Shown here: positions 44,983 through 52,598 of the stretch, piece after piece
Layout: every line of letters starts with the position of its first letter
Numbering within the stretch: position 1 is the stretch's first letter
Origin: Chryseobacterium sp. SN22
GTDB taxonomy: Bacteria > Bacteroidota > Bacteroidia > Flavobacteriales > Weeksellaceae
NCBI RefSeq assembly: GCF_008329705.1
Contig: NZ_VTSX01000007.1
Location: forward strand, 115,598 to 179,597
Direction of reading: 5' to 3'
DNA length: 64,000 nt
Made by a program: the position numbers and the translations under genes
Notes under the pieces: generated by a model
The model's input: the letters and a program-made list of their open reading frames with translations, nothing else
The model's database searches: none
What the model was told of the DNA's origin: nothing

Positions 44983-45041
44983 GGTAAAGTTAAAGTTAAA
45001 GTTAAAGTTAAAGTTAAAGGTAAAGGTAAAGGTAAAGGTAA
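44983..45041 (+). repeat. Hexanucleotide microsatellite
   Basis: About ten head-to-tail hexamers: GGTAAA once, GTTAAA five times, then GGTAAA about four times. It lies 55 bases upstream of the -7 box of the S23 gene, where copy-number change could shift expression. Confidence 0.9.
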
Positions 45042-45096
45042 GGTGGATATTATGGTGGATGTTTTTTTAGCGTTAACAAGATTGGGATATTTTGAG

Positions 45097-45104
45097 TATT
45101 TTTG
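45097..45104 (+). promoter_or_regulatory. -7 promoter box of the S23 gene
   Basis: TATTTTTG fits TAnnTTTG and ends 2 bases before ATG 45107; if used, ATG 45128 is the likelier translation start. Confidence 0.45.
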
Positions 45105-45106
45105 AG

Positions 45107-45511
45107 ATGAAGAATAACAAACAACAAATGATAAAAGATTTTACCGAAATGCCCGTATGGCAAAAGGCAATGGATGTTGCTGAAAAATGTTTCATTTTAA
45201 GTGAGCGGCTACCCAAAAAAGAAGATTATGCATTGACTTCACAATTAAGAAGATCTGCCGAAAGTATATCTGCGAACATTGCAGAAGGCTTTGGGAGAAG
45301 GACGGCAAAGGATAAAAGCAGATTCTATGATATTTCCAGAGGTTCTGCTTTTGAAACCAAAAGTCATTTGATATACGGCTACAGAGTTAAATATTTTTTA
45401 GAAAGCGAGTGTTTGGAAATACAAAACCTGATTCATGAAGTAGTACATGATTTAAATAAAATTACAATTAGTTTGAATAAGGCACAATCTTCCTCTAAAC
45501 CTCAACCTTAA
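45107..45511 (+). CDS. S23/IVS-family four-helix-bundle protein
   Basis: 134 residues from ATG 45107 (or 127 from ATG 45128, which gives MIKDFTEMPVWQKAMDV). The core matches TIGR02436-type proteins: MPVWQKAMDVAEKCF, LTSQLRRSAESISANIAEGF followed by GRR, and RFYDISRGSAFETKSHLIYG; four amphipathic helices are expected. The family was first found in intervening sequences of 23S rRNA and includes the Avd accessory protein of diversity-generating retroelements. No rRNA or reverse transcriptase is nearby. The C-terminal tail SSSKPQP is coded by the right inverted arm. The function is unknown. Hut genes begin 9 bases after the stop. Confidence 0.88.
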   Translation: MKNNKQQMIKDFTEMPVWQKAMDVAEKCFILSERLPKKEDYALTSQLRRSAESISANIAEGFGRRTAKDKSRFYDISRGSAFETKSHLIYGYRVKYFLESECLEIQNLIHEVVHDLNKITISLNKAQSSSKPQP

Positions 45512-45519
45512 CCTTAATT

Positions 45520-46743
45520 ATGAGATTAATCGGCCCTTTTAAGCAGGTGGTGACACTTGCCAACCTTCCTTTAAGAGGAAAACTTTCAGACGGACAGCTT
45601 GAAATTATTGCTGACGGCGGAATCTTAACCGATCAGGACAGAATACTGAAAGTCGGAAACTATGAAACTTTAAAATCGGAAAACCCGGAGGCGGAAACGG
45701 AAGAAATAGCCGGGGAGCAGGTTGTGCTTCCTGCTTTCGTAGATTCCCATACCCACATCTGCTTCGGCGGGAACCGGGCCAATGATTTTGCCATGCGCAA
45801 CGCCGGGAAATCCTATCTTGAAATTGCCGAAAGCGGAGGCGGGATCTGGAGTTCCGTACAGCATACCCGGAAAGCTTCGGAAGAAGAACTGCTGGAAACC
45901 CTGTTGGAAAGAACCGACTTTTTACTGGCACTCGGCATTACAACCATAGAGGTGAAAAGCGGCTACGGACTGGATGTGGAGAACGAACTGAAAATGCTCC
46001 GCATCATCAAAAGAGCACAGCAGGCAACAAAAGCGACTTTGGTCCCGACCTGCCTGTCCGCGCATTTGAAGCCAAGGGATTTTGAGGGCAGCAATGAAGA
46101 ATACCTGCACTATATTTTAAACGAAATTCTACCGAAAGTAAAAGAAGAGAATTTAGCTGAGAGGGTAGATATCTTCATCGAGAAGTCGGCTTTCCAGCCG
46201 GAAGAAAGCAAAGACTTCCTGCTCAGGGCAAAAGACCTGGGCTTTGAAATTACGGTTCATGCCGACCAGTTTACGCCGGGAAGTTCAAGGATTGCCGTGG
46301 AAGTTGGCGCAAAATCTGCAGATCATCTGGAAGCAACGGTGGATGAAGATATTGAGTTTCTGGCCCAATCGGAAACGGTAGCCACCGCTTTACCGGGAGC
46401 AAGCTTAGGATTAGGCGAAAAATTCACCCCGGCCAGGAAACTACTGGATGCAGGAGCCATTGTTGCCATTGCCAGCGACTGGAATCCCGGTTCGGCACCC
46501 ATGGGAAATTTAATTACCCAGGCTTCTATTTTAGCGACTTTTGAAAAACTCACTACCGCTGAGGTTTTGGCAGGAATCACTTTCCGTTCGGCATTTGCGC
46601 TGGGTCTGGAAGACCGGGGAAGATTGGAAGCGGGATTGAAGGCAGATTTTGTAACCTTTAAAACCGATAATTTCCAGAATGTTCTTTATCATCAGGGAAG
46701 CCTGAAATCCGGGCATGTATATGTCAACGGTATCCGGATCTGA
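45520..46743 (+). CDS. hutI: Imidazolonepropionase
   Basis: Third step of histidine breakdown: hydrolyses imidazolone-5-propionate to N-formimino-glutamate. 407 residues of the amidohydrolase fold with metal site VDSHTHICFGGNRANDF near residues 75-91, conserved TTIEVKSGYGLDVENELKML, FEITVHADQF with a further His ligand, and SDWNPGSAPMGNL with the catalytic Asp. Of the usual hut set only hutI and hutG are here; hutH and hutU must lie elsewhere. The start follows the S23 gene closely, so both may share a transcript. Confidence 0.95.
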   Translation: MRLIGPFKQVVTLANLPLRGKLSDGQLEIIADGGILTDQDRILKVGNYETLKSENPEAETEEIAGEQVVLPAFVDSHTHICFGGNRANDFAMRNAGKSYLEIAESGGGIWSSVQHTRKASEEELLETLLERTDFLLALGITTIEVKSGYGLDVENELKMLRIIKRAQQATKATLVPTCLSAHLKPRDFEGSNEEYLHYILNEILPKVKEENLAERVDIFIEKSAFQPEESKDFLLRAKDLGFEITVHADQFTPGSSRIAVEVGAKSADHLEATVDEDIEFLAQSETVATALPGASLGLGEKFTPARKLLDAGAIVAIASDWNPGSAPMGNLITQASILATFEKLTTAEVLAGITFRSAFALGLEDRGRLEAGLKADFVTFKTDNFQNVLYHQGSLKSGHVYVNGIRI

Positions 46744-46817
46744 TGAAAAACCGTGATTAATTTTAGCATGATGGCGATATTGATTCAAGAGATGTTTTAA
46801 TCATATTGATCCGGCCG

Positions 46818-46848
46818 GGAGACGCTGTCTCCACCATTTATTTTTTTA
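46818..46848 (+). terminator. Possible weak terminator after hutI
   Basis: GGAGAC-GCT-GTCTCC hairpin (46818-46832) followed after eight bases by a T-rich stretch. It would separate hutI from hutG. Confidence 0.4.
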
Positions 46849-46908
46849 TTAATTTCTTACAGGTATTTACAGATATAAAAAGTAACCACATCACAAAAAT
46901 AAAATAGT

Positions 46909-47829
46909 ATGAACACCATTTGGCAGGGAAGGTTAGACGGAGAAGAGCTTCTTTATCACAGGATATTCCAACGGGTAAAGGGGGAGAACAATTATGATTT
47001 TGTTTCACCTAAAGATTTCGTTTTACACGGTTTTGCCGTGGACGAAGGCGTCAGACGGAATAAGGGGAGGCAGGGGGCTAAAGATGCCCCGGATATTATC
47101 CGTAAAAATATGGCTAATTTTCCGGTCATCCGTCCGGATTTTTCATTGCTCGATTTCGGAAACATTATTTGTGAAGACGGAAAGCTGGAAGATATCCAGT
47201 ACAGGCTGGCGAAGAACGTTTCCAAAGTTCTGCTGAAAGGCGGAAAGTCGGTGGTGCTGGGTGGCGGACATGAGGTGACCTATGCTCATTATGTGGGCCT
47301 TAAGACGGCTTTCCCGGAACAGAAAATCGGGATCATCAATATCGATGCCCATTTTGATAACCGGAAGCCTGAAGAGGGAGTAGGAGCAAGCTCCGGAACC
47401 GGCTTCTGGCAGATTGCGCAGGAAGGGGAAATCAATTCCCTGCACATCGGGATCCAGAGAAATTCGAATACCCTGAAACTGTTTGATACCGCCCATCAGT
47501 ATAAGATGAAGTACATTCTGGCTGATGAGCTTTTCTTTGAAAATCTCCCTTCGGTTTATCAGAGGATCAACGATCTGCTGGACAGTGTGGATTATGTGTA
47601 TCTTACGGTCTGCATGGATGTCTTTAATGCTTCAATCGCTCCGGGAGTTTCGGCTTCGGCTTATAATGGTATCTTTGCGGATGCGGCATTTATGCATTTT
47701 TACAGGCACATCCTGAAAAGTGAAAAACTGCTGGCACTGGATGTGGCCGAAGTAAATCCCGCGTATGATATCCAGGACAGGACGGCAAGGCTTGCAGCAA
47801 CACTGATCAATGAATGGTTTATGGTTTAA
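46909..47829 (+). CDS. hutG: Formimidoylglutamase
   Basis: Arginase-fold hydrolase giving glutamate and formamide from formimino-glutamate. 306 residues: VVLGGGHEVTYAHYVG near residues 113-128, the manganese site INIDAHFDNR, SIAPGVSAS after the second metal pair VCMDVFNA, and DVAEVNPAYD near the end. All expected Mn ligands (His and the DAHFD and CMDVF aspartates) can be seen. The placement 165 bases after hutI supports the histidine role over agmatinase or arginase. Confidence 0.9.
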   Translation: MNTIWQGRLDGEELLYHRIFQRVKGENNYDFVSPKDFVLHGFAVDEGVRRNKGRQGAKDAPDIIRKNMANFPVIRPDFSLLDFGNIICEDGKLEDIQYRLAKNVSKVLLKGGKSVVLGGGHEVTYAHYVGLKTAFPEQKIGIINIDAHFDNRKPEEGVGASSGTGFWQIAQEGEINSLHIGIQRNSNTLKLFDTAHQYKMKYILADELFFENLPSVYQRINDLLDSVDYVYLTVCMDVFNASIAPGVSASAYNGIFADAAFMHFYRHILKSEKLLALDVAEVNPAYDIQDRTARLAATLINEWFMV

Positions 47830-47933
47830 TACATGGCAATTTAACAATATCCTGATAGAAAAAATCACTATTTTATTTAATTCCAGGGAACAGAGTTTGT
47901 TGCTTAAAAGGTGCTTTTAAAAGAGCGATAATT

Positions 47934-47954
47934 AAATCCGGCCGGTCCGGATTT
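47934..47954. promoter_or_regulatory. Inverted repeat ahead of the aldehyde dehydrogenase gene
   Basis: AAATCCGG-CCGGT-CCGGATTT: perfect 8-bp arms, 18 bases before the start codon, with no T-run after it on either side. It could be an operator or leader hairpin. Confidence 0.4.
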
Positions 47955-47972
47955 AAAAAGAGAAATTATATT

Positions 47973-49262
47973 ATGGAACAATCAATTGAAAATAAACTTA
48001 TCAAAGCGGATAAGGCATTTTCAGAATGGAAAAAGGTACCATTCGAAGACAGACAGAAACTCATTGCCAAAGCGGCGGAACTCCTGAAGAACAACGCGGA
48101 AAAGTTCGGTACGATCATTACCGGGGAAATGAACAAGCCTATTTCCCAGTCGGTTGCTGAAGTGGAAAAGTGCGCTTTGATGATGAATTATTATGCAGAT
48201 GCGGAAAATATTTTAAAACCCGAATACATCGATTCCCAATATTCTTATTCCGAAATTCATTATGTCCCGAAAGGTGTGATCCTGGGCGTGATGCCATGGA
48301 ATTTCCCTTTCTGGCAGGTGCTTCGGTTTGCAGTTCCGGCCATCCTGGCCGGAAACACTGTAGTCCTGAAACATGCTTCCATCTGCTTCGGCAGCGGAAA
48401 TGCGATTGAGGATGTGCTGCTGGAGGCCGGTTTTCCGGAAGGCGTCTTCCAGAACCTTGAGATCGGTCATAAAGATGTAAAAGAGGTTCTTGAGCATACA
48501 GCCATTGCGGGGGTGAGCCTTACCGGAAGTGAGAAGGCCGGGGCGGAAGTAGCTTCCATTGCCGGACAGAACATTAAGAAATCCCTGTTGGAACTGGGCG
48601 GAAGCGATGCCTTCATCGTACTGGATGATGCCGACCTGGATGAAGCGGCGAGAGTAGGCGCATTGGCAAGACTGCAGAACTGCGGGCAGACCTGTGTGGC
48701 AGCTAAAAGATTTATCATCAATGAAAAAATAGAAGATGCTTTCCTTCCGAAATTTATCGAAGAATACAAAAAATTCGTTCCGGCAGATCCGATGGACAAA
48801 GAAACGAAGATTGCCGGAATGGCAAGGCCCGACCTGGCGGATGAACTGGAAAAGCAATTTGATAGGGCCCTGGAACACGGCGCAGAAATTATTCTTCCTC
48901 TCGAAAGGATTTCCGATAACGAATTCAAGCCCGGCCTGATCCGTGTCAAAGAAGGCAACCCGATTCTCCAGGAAGAGCTTTTCGGACCTCTGGGAATGGT
49001 GATGGTCGCCAAAGATGATGAAGAAGCCTTACAGCTGGCCAACGATATCCCATTCGGGCTTTCCAATTCCGTCTGGACCAAAGAAAAGGCCCGCCAGTTG
49101 TTCTTCATTGAAAACCTGGAATCCGGAACGGTAAACATCAACAGGATGACCAGCTCTGATCCGCGTTTCCCGTTCGGAGGAACCAAGACTTCGGGATACG
49201 GAACCGAGCTTTCTTTATTGGCTTTAAAAGAATTCGTTAATGTCAAAACGATACTGGGTTAA
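47973..49262 (+). CDS. NAD(P)-dependent aldehyde dehydrogenase (succinate-semialdehyde type)
   Basis: 429 residues of the ALDH superfamily: GVILGVMPWNFPFWQVLR near residues 96-113, cofactor loop SLTGSEKAGAEVASIAG, LLELGGSDAFIVL with the general-base Glu, the catalytic Cys in NCGQTCVAAKRFI, and EELFGPLGMVM. The short-form wording resembles NAD-dependent succinate-semialdehyde dehydrogenases such as GabD2/Sad. It lacks the usual N-terminal NPxTGE stretch of 20-25 residues, and the upstream sequence offers no in-frame replacement. No other GABA genes are adjacent; it may serve glutamate-derived aldehydes made after histidine breakdown, which is a guess. Confidence 0.85.
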   Translation: MEQSIENKLIKADKAFSEWKKVPFEDRQKLIAKAAELLKNNAEKFGTIITGEMNKPISQSVAEVEKCALMMNYYADAENILKPEYIDSQYSYSEIHYVPKGVILGVMPWNFPFWQVLRFAVPAILAGNTVVLKHASICFGSGNAIEDVLLEAGFPEGVFQNLEIGHKDVKEVLEHTAIAGVSLTGSEKAGAEVASIAGQNIKKSLLELGGSDAFIVLDDADLDEAARVGALARLQNCGQTCVAAKRFIINEKIEDAFLPKFIEEYKKFVPADPMDKETKIAGMARPDLADELEKQFDRALEHGAEIILPLERISDNEFKPGLIRVKEGNPILQEELFGPLGMVMVAKDDEEALQLANDIPFGLSNSVWTKEKARQLFFIENLESGTVNINRMTSSDPRFPFGGTKTSGYGTELSLLALKEFVNVKTILG

Positions 49263-49295
49263 ATAGGAAAGACTGATTTAAACCGGATTTTTTAT

Positions 49296-49303
49296 TAGCT
49301 TTG
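49296..49303 (+). promoter_or_regulatory. -7 promoter box of the thioredoxin-like gene
   Basis: TAGCTTTG, consensus TAnnTTTG, 17 bases before the start codon. Confidence 0.55.
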
Positions 49304-49320
49304 AAGAAAAGTAATAATTT

Positions 49321-49887
49321 ATGAAAAAACTCGGTATTCTTCTCGGAATATTGTTCTTACAGAATGTATGGGCTCAGGAAGAAAAGTGCGGTCTGAAAAA
49401 ATCAGAATTCAATATTTATAAGGTGAATGCTGAAGATATAAAATGCCTGGCAAAAAGTACGGATAAAAAGAACAGTATTTTTTTCACATTTGCCCGCTGG
49501 TGCGAACCCTGTCTTTATCATCTTCCCAACTTTAAGAAAATAGAGAAATACTATAATGTTGATTCTTATGTCCTGCTGATCGATGATGAGGGTAGTAAAA
49601 TGACCCAACTGGCAGTTGATTATGTTCAAAAGGATTATCCGGATGCAAAAATTGTAATTCTTAAGGATAAGGAAAAAAAGAACGGCAGAAAGTACAAGGA
49701 TTTCCTGAAAGAAATTACTCCGGGTCAATTTGAAGTGATAAGGGATATGTCCAAGTATATCGTTTTAAATCAGTCAGGAGAAGTACAGTTGGTGACCAAC
49801 TGGAAAGACAACAAAGAATATCCTGAATGGAAGGACGATACTTCTACAATAAAGAGAATTGTTTTGCCATTATTAGAAAAGAAATAA
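49321..49887 (+). CDS. Periplasmic thioredoxin-like protein
   Basis: 188 residues. The signal peptide MKKLGILLGILFLQNVWAQ gives periplasmic location. The thioredoxin fold is seen in SIFFTFARWCEPCLYHLPNF, with a WCEPC active site near residue 60, then SYVLLIDDEGSKM and YIVLNQSGEVQLVTNW. The CxxC is intact, in contrast to the TlpA-like lipoprotein at 27065. It is short for TlpA and its redox partner is unknown. It is transcribed alone and ends at a bidirectional terminator shared with pyk. Confidence 0.85.
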   Translation: MKKLGILLGILFLQNVWAQEEKCGLKKSEFNIYKVNAEDIKCLAKSTDKKNSIFFTFARWCEPCLYHLPNFKKIEKYYNVDSYVLLIDDEGSKMTQLAVDYVQKDYPDAKIVILKDKEKKNGRKYKDFLKEITPGQFEVIRDMSKYIVLNQSGEVQLVTNWKDNKEYPEWKDDTSTIKRIVLPLLEKK

Positions 49888-49917
49888 AAAACTTCCCGAA
49901 TTTTCGGGAAGTTTTTT
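49886..49917. terminator. Bidirectional terminator between the thioredoxin-like gene and pyk
   Basis: AAAAAACTTCCCGA-ATTT-TCGGGAAGTTTTTT: a perfect 14-bp stem with A- and T-runs, usable in both directions. Confidence 0.92.
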
Positions 49918-49941
49918 ATTTATATTAATCGTTTATCTGAT

Positions 49942-51387
49942 TTAGACCGTAGTCAATCTCAATGTATTCGTTTTTCCGCCTTCGTAAGATGGAGTGGCGT
50001 TGATGTTGATTACGAAATCCCCTGCTTCAATATACCCGTAGTTGTGGGTCAGCATATTCACCTGGATAATCGTTTCATCGGTAGACTTCTTCATATCGTA
50101 GTAATAGGCGTGAACACCCCAAAGAAGGTTCAGCATGGTGATGACCCTTTTGTTTCCGCTGTATACGATGATGTGGGAGTTCGGGCGGTGCGCTGAAAGC
50201 TGGAACGCCGTATACCCTGAGCTGGTTAAGGTAACGATCGCAGAGACGTTGGTTGTTTTTGCAATTCTTACGGCTGCAAGGCAAACCCTGTTTGTAATGA
50301 ACCTTTCATCGATGCAGTTGAAGTCTTTTTCAATCGGTTCGTTCTTGTGCTGGTAGAAATGGGTAGTTTCGATGTTCTTCACGATTTTCGCCATATTTTC
50401 CACTACCTGAACAGGATATCTTCCCACGGAAGTTTCTCCGGAAAGCATTACGGCATCCGCCCCGTCCAGTACCGAGTTGGCAACGTCGTTTACTTCCGCT
50501 CTGGTCGGTGTCAAGCTGTTGATCATGGTTTCCATCATCTGGGTAGCGATAATTACCGGCTTGGAATAGAATCTTGCCTTTTCCACCAATGTTTTCTGGA
50601 TGGCAGGAACTTCTTCCATCGGAACCTCAACCCCCAGGTCTCCACGGGCTACCATTACGCCATCGCATTCCAAAAGGATCTCGTCGATATTCTTCACCCC
50701 TTCCGGCTTTTCAATTTTCGCGATGATCGGCGTTTTGAATCTTCCGTTCGGGTGTTTGGAGATCAGCTCTTTAAGATCGATGATGTCCTGGGCGTGACGC
50801 ACGAAAGAAAGGGCGATCCAGTCTACTTCCTGATCAAGCATGAAGTTGGCATCCTGGATGTCTTTTTCGGTCAAGGCCGGAAGGGAAACATTCGTATTCG
50901 GAAGGTTTACCCCTTTTTTAGAGCTCAGCGGCCCTCCCTGGATGGTTTTTGCCTTTACCGTATCGGTAAGGTTGGTTTCGGTTACTTCCAACACCAGTTT
51001 CCCGTCATCGATCAGGATTCTTTCACCGACCTTTACATCCTGCGGAAACTGTTGGTAGGTCATGTATACCTTTGTGGAATCCCCTTCGATCTTTTCATTG
51101 GTGAAGGTAAGGATGTCTCCGGGATTAAGGTAAGAACCTTCCTTTACAACCCCTACCCGTAATTTAGGACCTTGCAGATCCCCTAAAATCCCGACAGAGT
51201 AACCGTATTCTTTGTTGAGGTCTCTGATGATTTCGATATTTGAACGAACTAAGTCGTAGTCAGCGTGTGAAAAATTGATTCTGAAAATGTCAACACCTGC
51301 TTTCATTAACCCTAACATTACTTCCTTCGACGATGAAGCCGGACCAAGTGTCGCGATAATTTTTGTCTTCTTTAAATACTTATTCAT
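49942..51387 (-). CDS. pyk: Pyruvate kinase
   Basis: Converts phosphoenolpyruvate and ADP to pyruvate and ATP. 481 residues: N-terminal KTKIIATLGPASSSKEVM, RINFSHADYD, GDLQGPKLRVG, the active-site Lys in PIIAKIEKPEGVKNIDEI, metal-binding VARGDLGVEVPMEEVP, and ADAVMLSGETSVGRYPV, then the C-terminal allosteric domain. Last gene of acpP-fabF-rnc-IPExxxVDY-pyk, overlapping the gene before it by 8 bases. Confidence 0.96.
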   Translation of the reverse strand: MNKYLKKTKIIATLGPASSSKEVMLGLMKAGVDIFRINFSHADYDLVRSNIEIIRDLNKEYGYSVGILGDLQGPKLRVGVVKEGSYLNPGDILTFTNEKIEGDSTKVYMTYQQFPQDVKVGERILIDDGKLVLEVTETNLTDTVKAKTIQGGPLSSKKGVNLPNTNVSLPALTEKDIQDANFMLDQEVDWIALSFVRHAQDIIDLKELISKHPNGRFKTPIIAKIEKPEGVKNIDEILLECDGVMVARGDLGVEVPMEEVPAIQKTLVEKARFYSKPVIIATQMMETMINSLTPTRAEVNDVANSVLDGADAVMLSGETSVGRYPVQVVENMAKIVKNIETTHFYQHKNEPIEKDFNCIDERFITNRVCLAAVRIAKTTNVSAIVTLTSSGYTAFQLSAHRPNSHIIVYSGNKRVITMLNLLWGVHAYYYDMKKSTDETIIQVNMLTHNYGYIEAGDFVININATPSYEGGKTNTLRLTTV

Positions 51388-51853
51388 AATACTGGATAAT
51401 TTGATAAAGTTCTTCTTCAGAACCTAATGTATAATCTTGAATCGGAAAAACAAGATTTTCAGGGAGCAAAATTACGGAAAAATCAGGAAACTGTTCCGAA
51501 CTGTGCAAAATATATTGCACTTCTACCTGATTATTTAATAGAAATTTAATATTTTCTTCTCCCGTAAAAAGTTCGGTCTGTAATTTTTTTTGTTTACTTT
51601 CTGAAGATTTGTTGGAAATAAAAGTAAAACACGTCCTGGTAAACTTATGATAGGCTTCAAACCGGGGAAAATAATAATCAAACAAATCTCCCTGCAGGAT
51701 CACGTCTTCAATCCTTTTGAACTTGAGGCCGTTGATTTGGTTTACTTTAAAAAAAAACTCATGATCGGGGATATGTTTTGCCAACCTTACCAGTCCGATG
51801 GTAATATTTTCAAATTCTATATCGTCAAGATCATAAAGTTTTTGGATTTCCAA
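51380..51853 (-). CDS. IPExxxVDY family protein
   Basis: 157 residues, cytoplasmic. It belongs to the small family named after its C-terminal motif, here reading LLPENLVFPIQDYTL, so the signature is partly altered (PEN...QDY). The N-terminal half reads IGLVRLAKHIPDHEFFFKVN, then FDYYFPRFEAYHKF. This family sits almost always between rnc and pyk in Bacteroidota, as here, overlapping rnc by 23 bases and pyk by 8. The function is unknown; the overlaps suggest tight coupling of translation. Confidence 0.85.
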   Translation of the reverse strand: MEIQKLYDLDDIEFENITIGLVRLAKHIPDHEFFFKVNQINGLKFKRIEDVILQGDLFDYYFPRFEAYHKFTRTCFTFISNKSSESKQKKLQTELFTGEENIKFLLNNQVEVQYILHSSEQFPDFSVILLPENLVFPIQDYTLGSEEELYQIIQYYE

Positions 51854-52589
51854 GGATGTTTTCTTTTTTGTTTAAAATATAAAATGCCCGCTGTGCAGCT
51901 TTTTCCTCTGCCTTTTTCTTGGAAGTTTCCGTGGCATTGGCGATTTTCTCTTCTCCGAGCCAAACGTGGCAGCGGAACACAATGGATTTGTTGACCTGGA
52001 TCTCTTCGCAGGTTTCGTATTTTATATTCAGTTTCTTCTTCTGGCTCCATTCCAGGAGAAGACCCTTGTAGCTTACGATCTTGTTCTCCAGTTTATTAAT
52101 TTCCGTCGGCGTCAGCAGTCTCTCCAGGATAATCCTTTTGCAGGTATCATACTGGAAATCCAGGTAAACGGCACCGATTAAGGCTTCTAATAAATTTCCG
52201 GAGATATTCTCACCCAACGCTACGGAATTCTGCTTCTGCAGCAGGTCGGTAAGTTTCAGATCGTCTCCTAATTTATTCAGGTTCTTCCTATTCACAATTT
52301 TAGATTTCATCTGTGTCAGGTATCCTTCATTGGCCTGAGGATAGGTATGAAACAGATGACAGGAAATAATTGTACCCAAAACAGAGTCTCCTAAAAATTC
52401 CAGCCTTTCGTAATTGCTGTCTTTTTTAGAAGAATTTTTCAAAGAAAAGGCTTCCCGGTAGAGCGCGATATTCTGTACCTCAGTGCCGAGCATTTTCGTG
52501 AGTTCGGTACTGAGAAAGTAATCTCTCTCCGTAAGCTGTCTTTTTCTTTTTTTGAGAAGGAATTTAGAAAAGTATTTCTGTAACTCCAT
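51831..52589 (-). CDS. rnc: Ribonuclease III
   Basis: Cleaves double-stranded RNA in rRNA and mRNA processing. 252 residues: the catalytic signature ERLEFLGDSVLGTIIS near residues 62-77, the second acidic site in NLLEALIGAVYLDFQYD, and a C-terminal double-stranded RNA binding domain from about 175 (YKGLLLEWSQKKKLNIKY, and EEKIANATETSKKKAEEKAA near the end). It lies 9 bases after fabF and overlaps the next gene. Confidence 0.95.
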   Translation of the reverse strand: MELQKYFSKFLLKKRKRQLTERDYFLSTELTKMLGTEVQNIALYREAFSLKNSSKKDSNYERLEFLGDSVLGTIISCHLFHTYPQANEGYLTQMKSKIVNRKNLNKLGDDLKLTDLLQKQNSVALGENISGNLLEALIGAVYLDFQYDTCKRIILERLLTPTEINKLENKIVSYKGLLLEWSQKKKLNIKYETCEEIQVNKSIVFRCHVWLGEEKIANATETSKKKAEEKAAQRAFYILNKKENILGNPKTL

Positions 52590-52598
52590 TCAGTAAGT

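Larger units (their letters stand above)
44958..45513 (+). mobile_element. Candidate S23/IVS-type unit with imperfect inverted ends
   Basis: GGTTAAGGGTGAGGTTGG (start of 44958-44980) is inverted at 45491-45513; by eye 19 of 23 positions match. The pair encloses a hexamer repeat, a promoter box and one four-helix-bundle gene, and the right arm forms the end of that gene. No transposase is present and no target duplication was found, so mobility is only a hypothesis. Confidence 0.35.

Noticed and set aside
44983..45041. CRISPR-like array
   Set aside because: The units are 6 bases, without spacers or cas genes nearby; it is a microsatellite.
45107..45511. Diversity-generating retroelement (Avd-like protein)
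   Set aside because: The protein is of the same broad family as Avd, but no reverse transcriptase or template/variable repeat pair is present in the window.
46818..46848. Riboswitch or hut regulatory leader before hutG
   Set aside because: Only one short GGAGAC/GTCTCC hairpin is visible, more like a weak terminator; no known riboswitch core was recognised.
48467..49246. 259-residue frame antisense to the aldehyde dehydrogenase
   Set aside because: It is a shadow of a strong coding gene: Ser-rich composition and no motif, while the plus strand has all ALDH motifs.
50347..51162. 271-residue plus-strand frame inside pyk
   Set aside because: Antisense shadow of a fully supported pyruvate kinase gene; rich in Arg, Phe and His without any domain.
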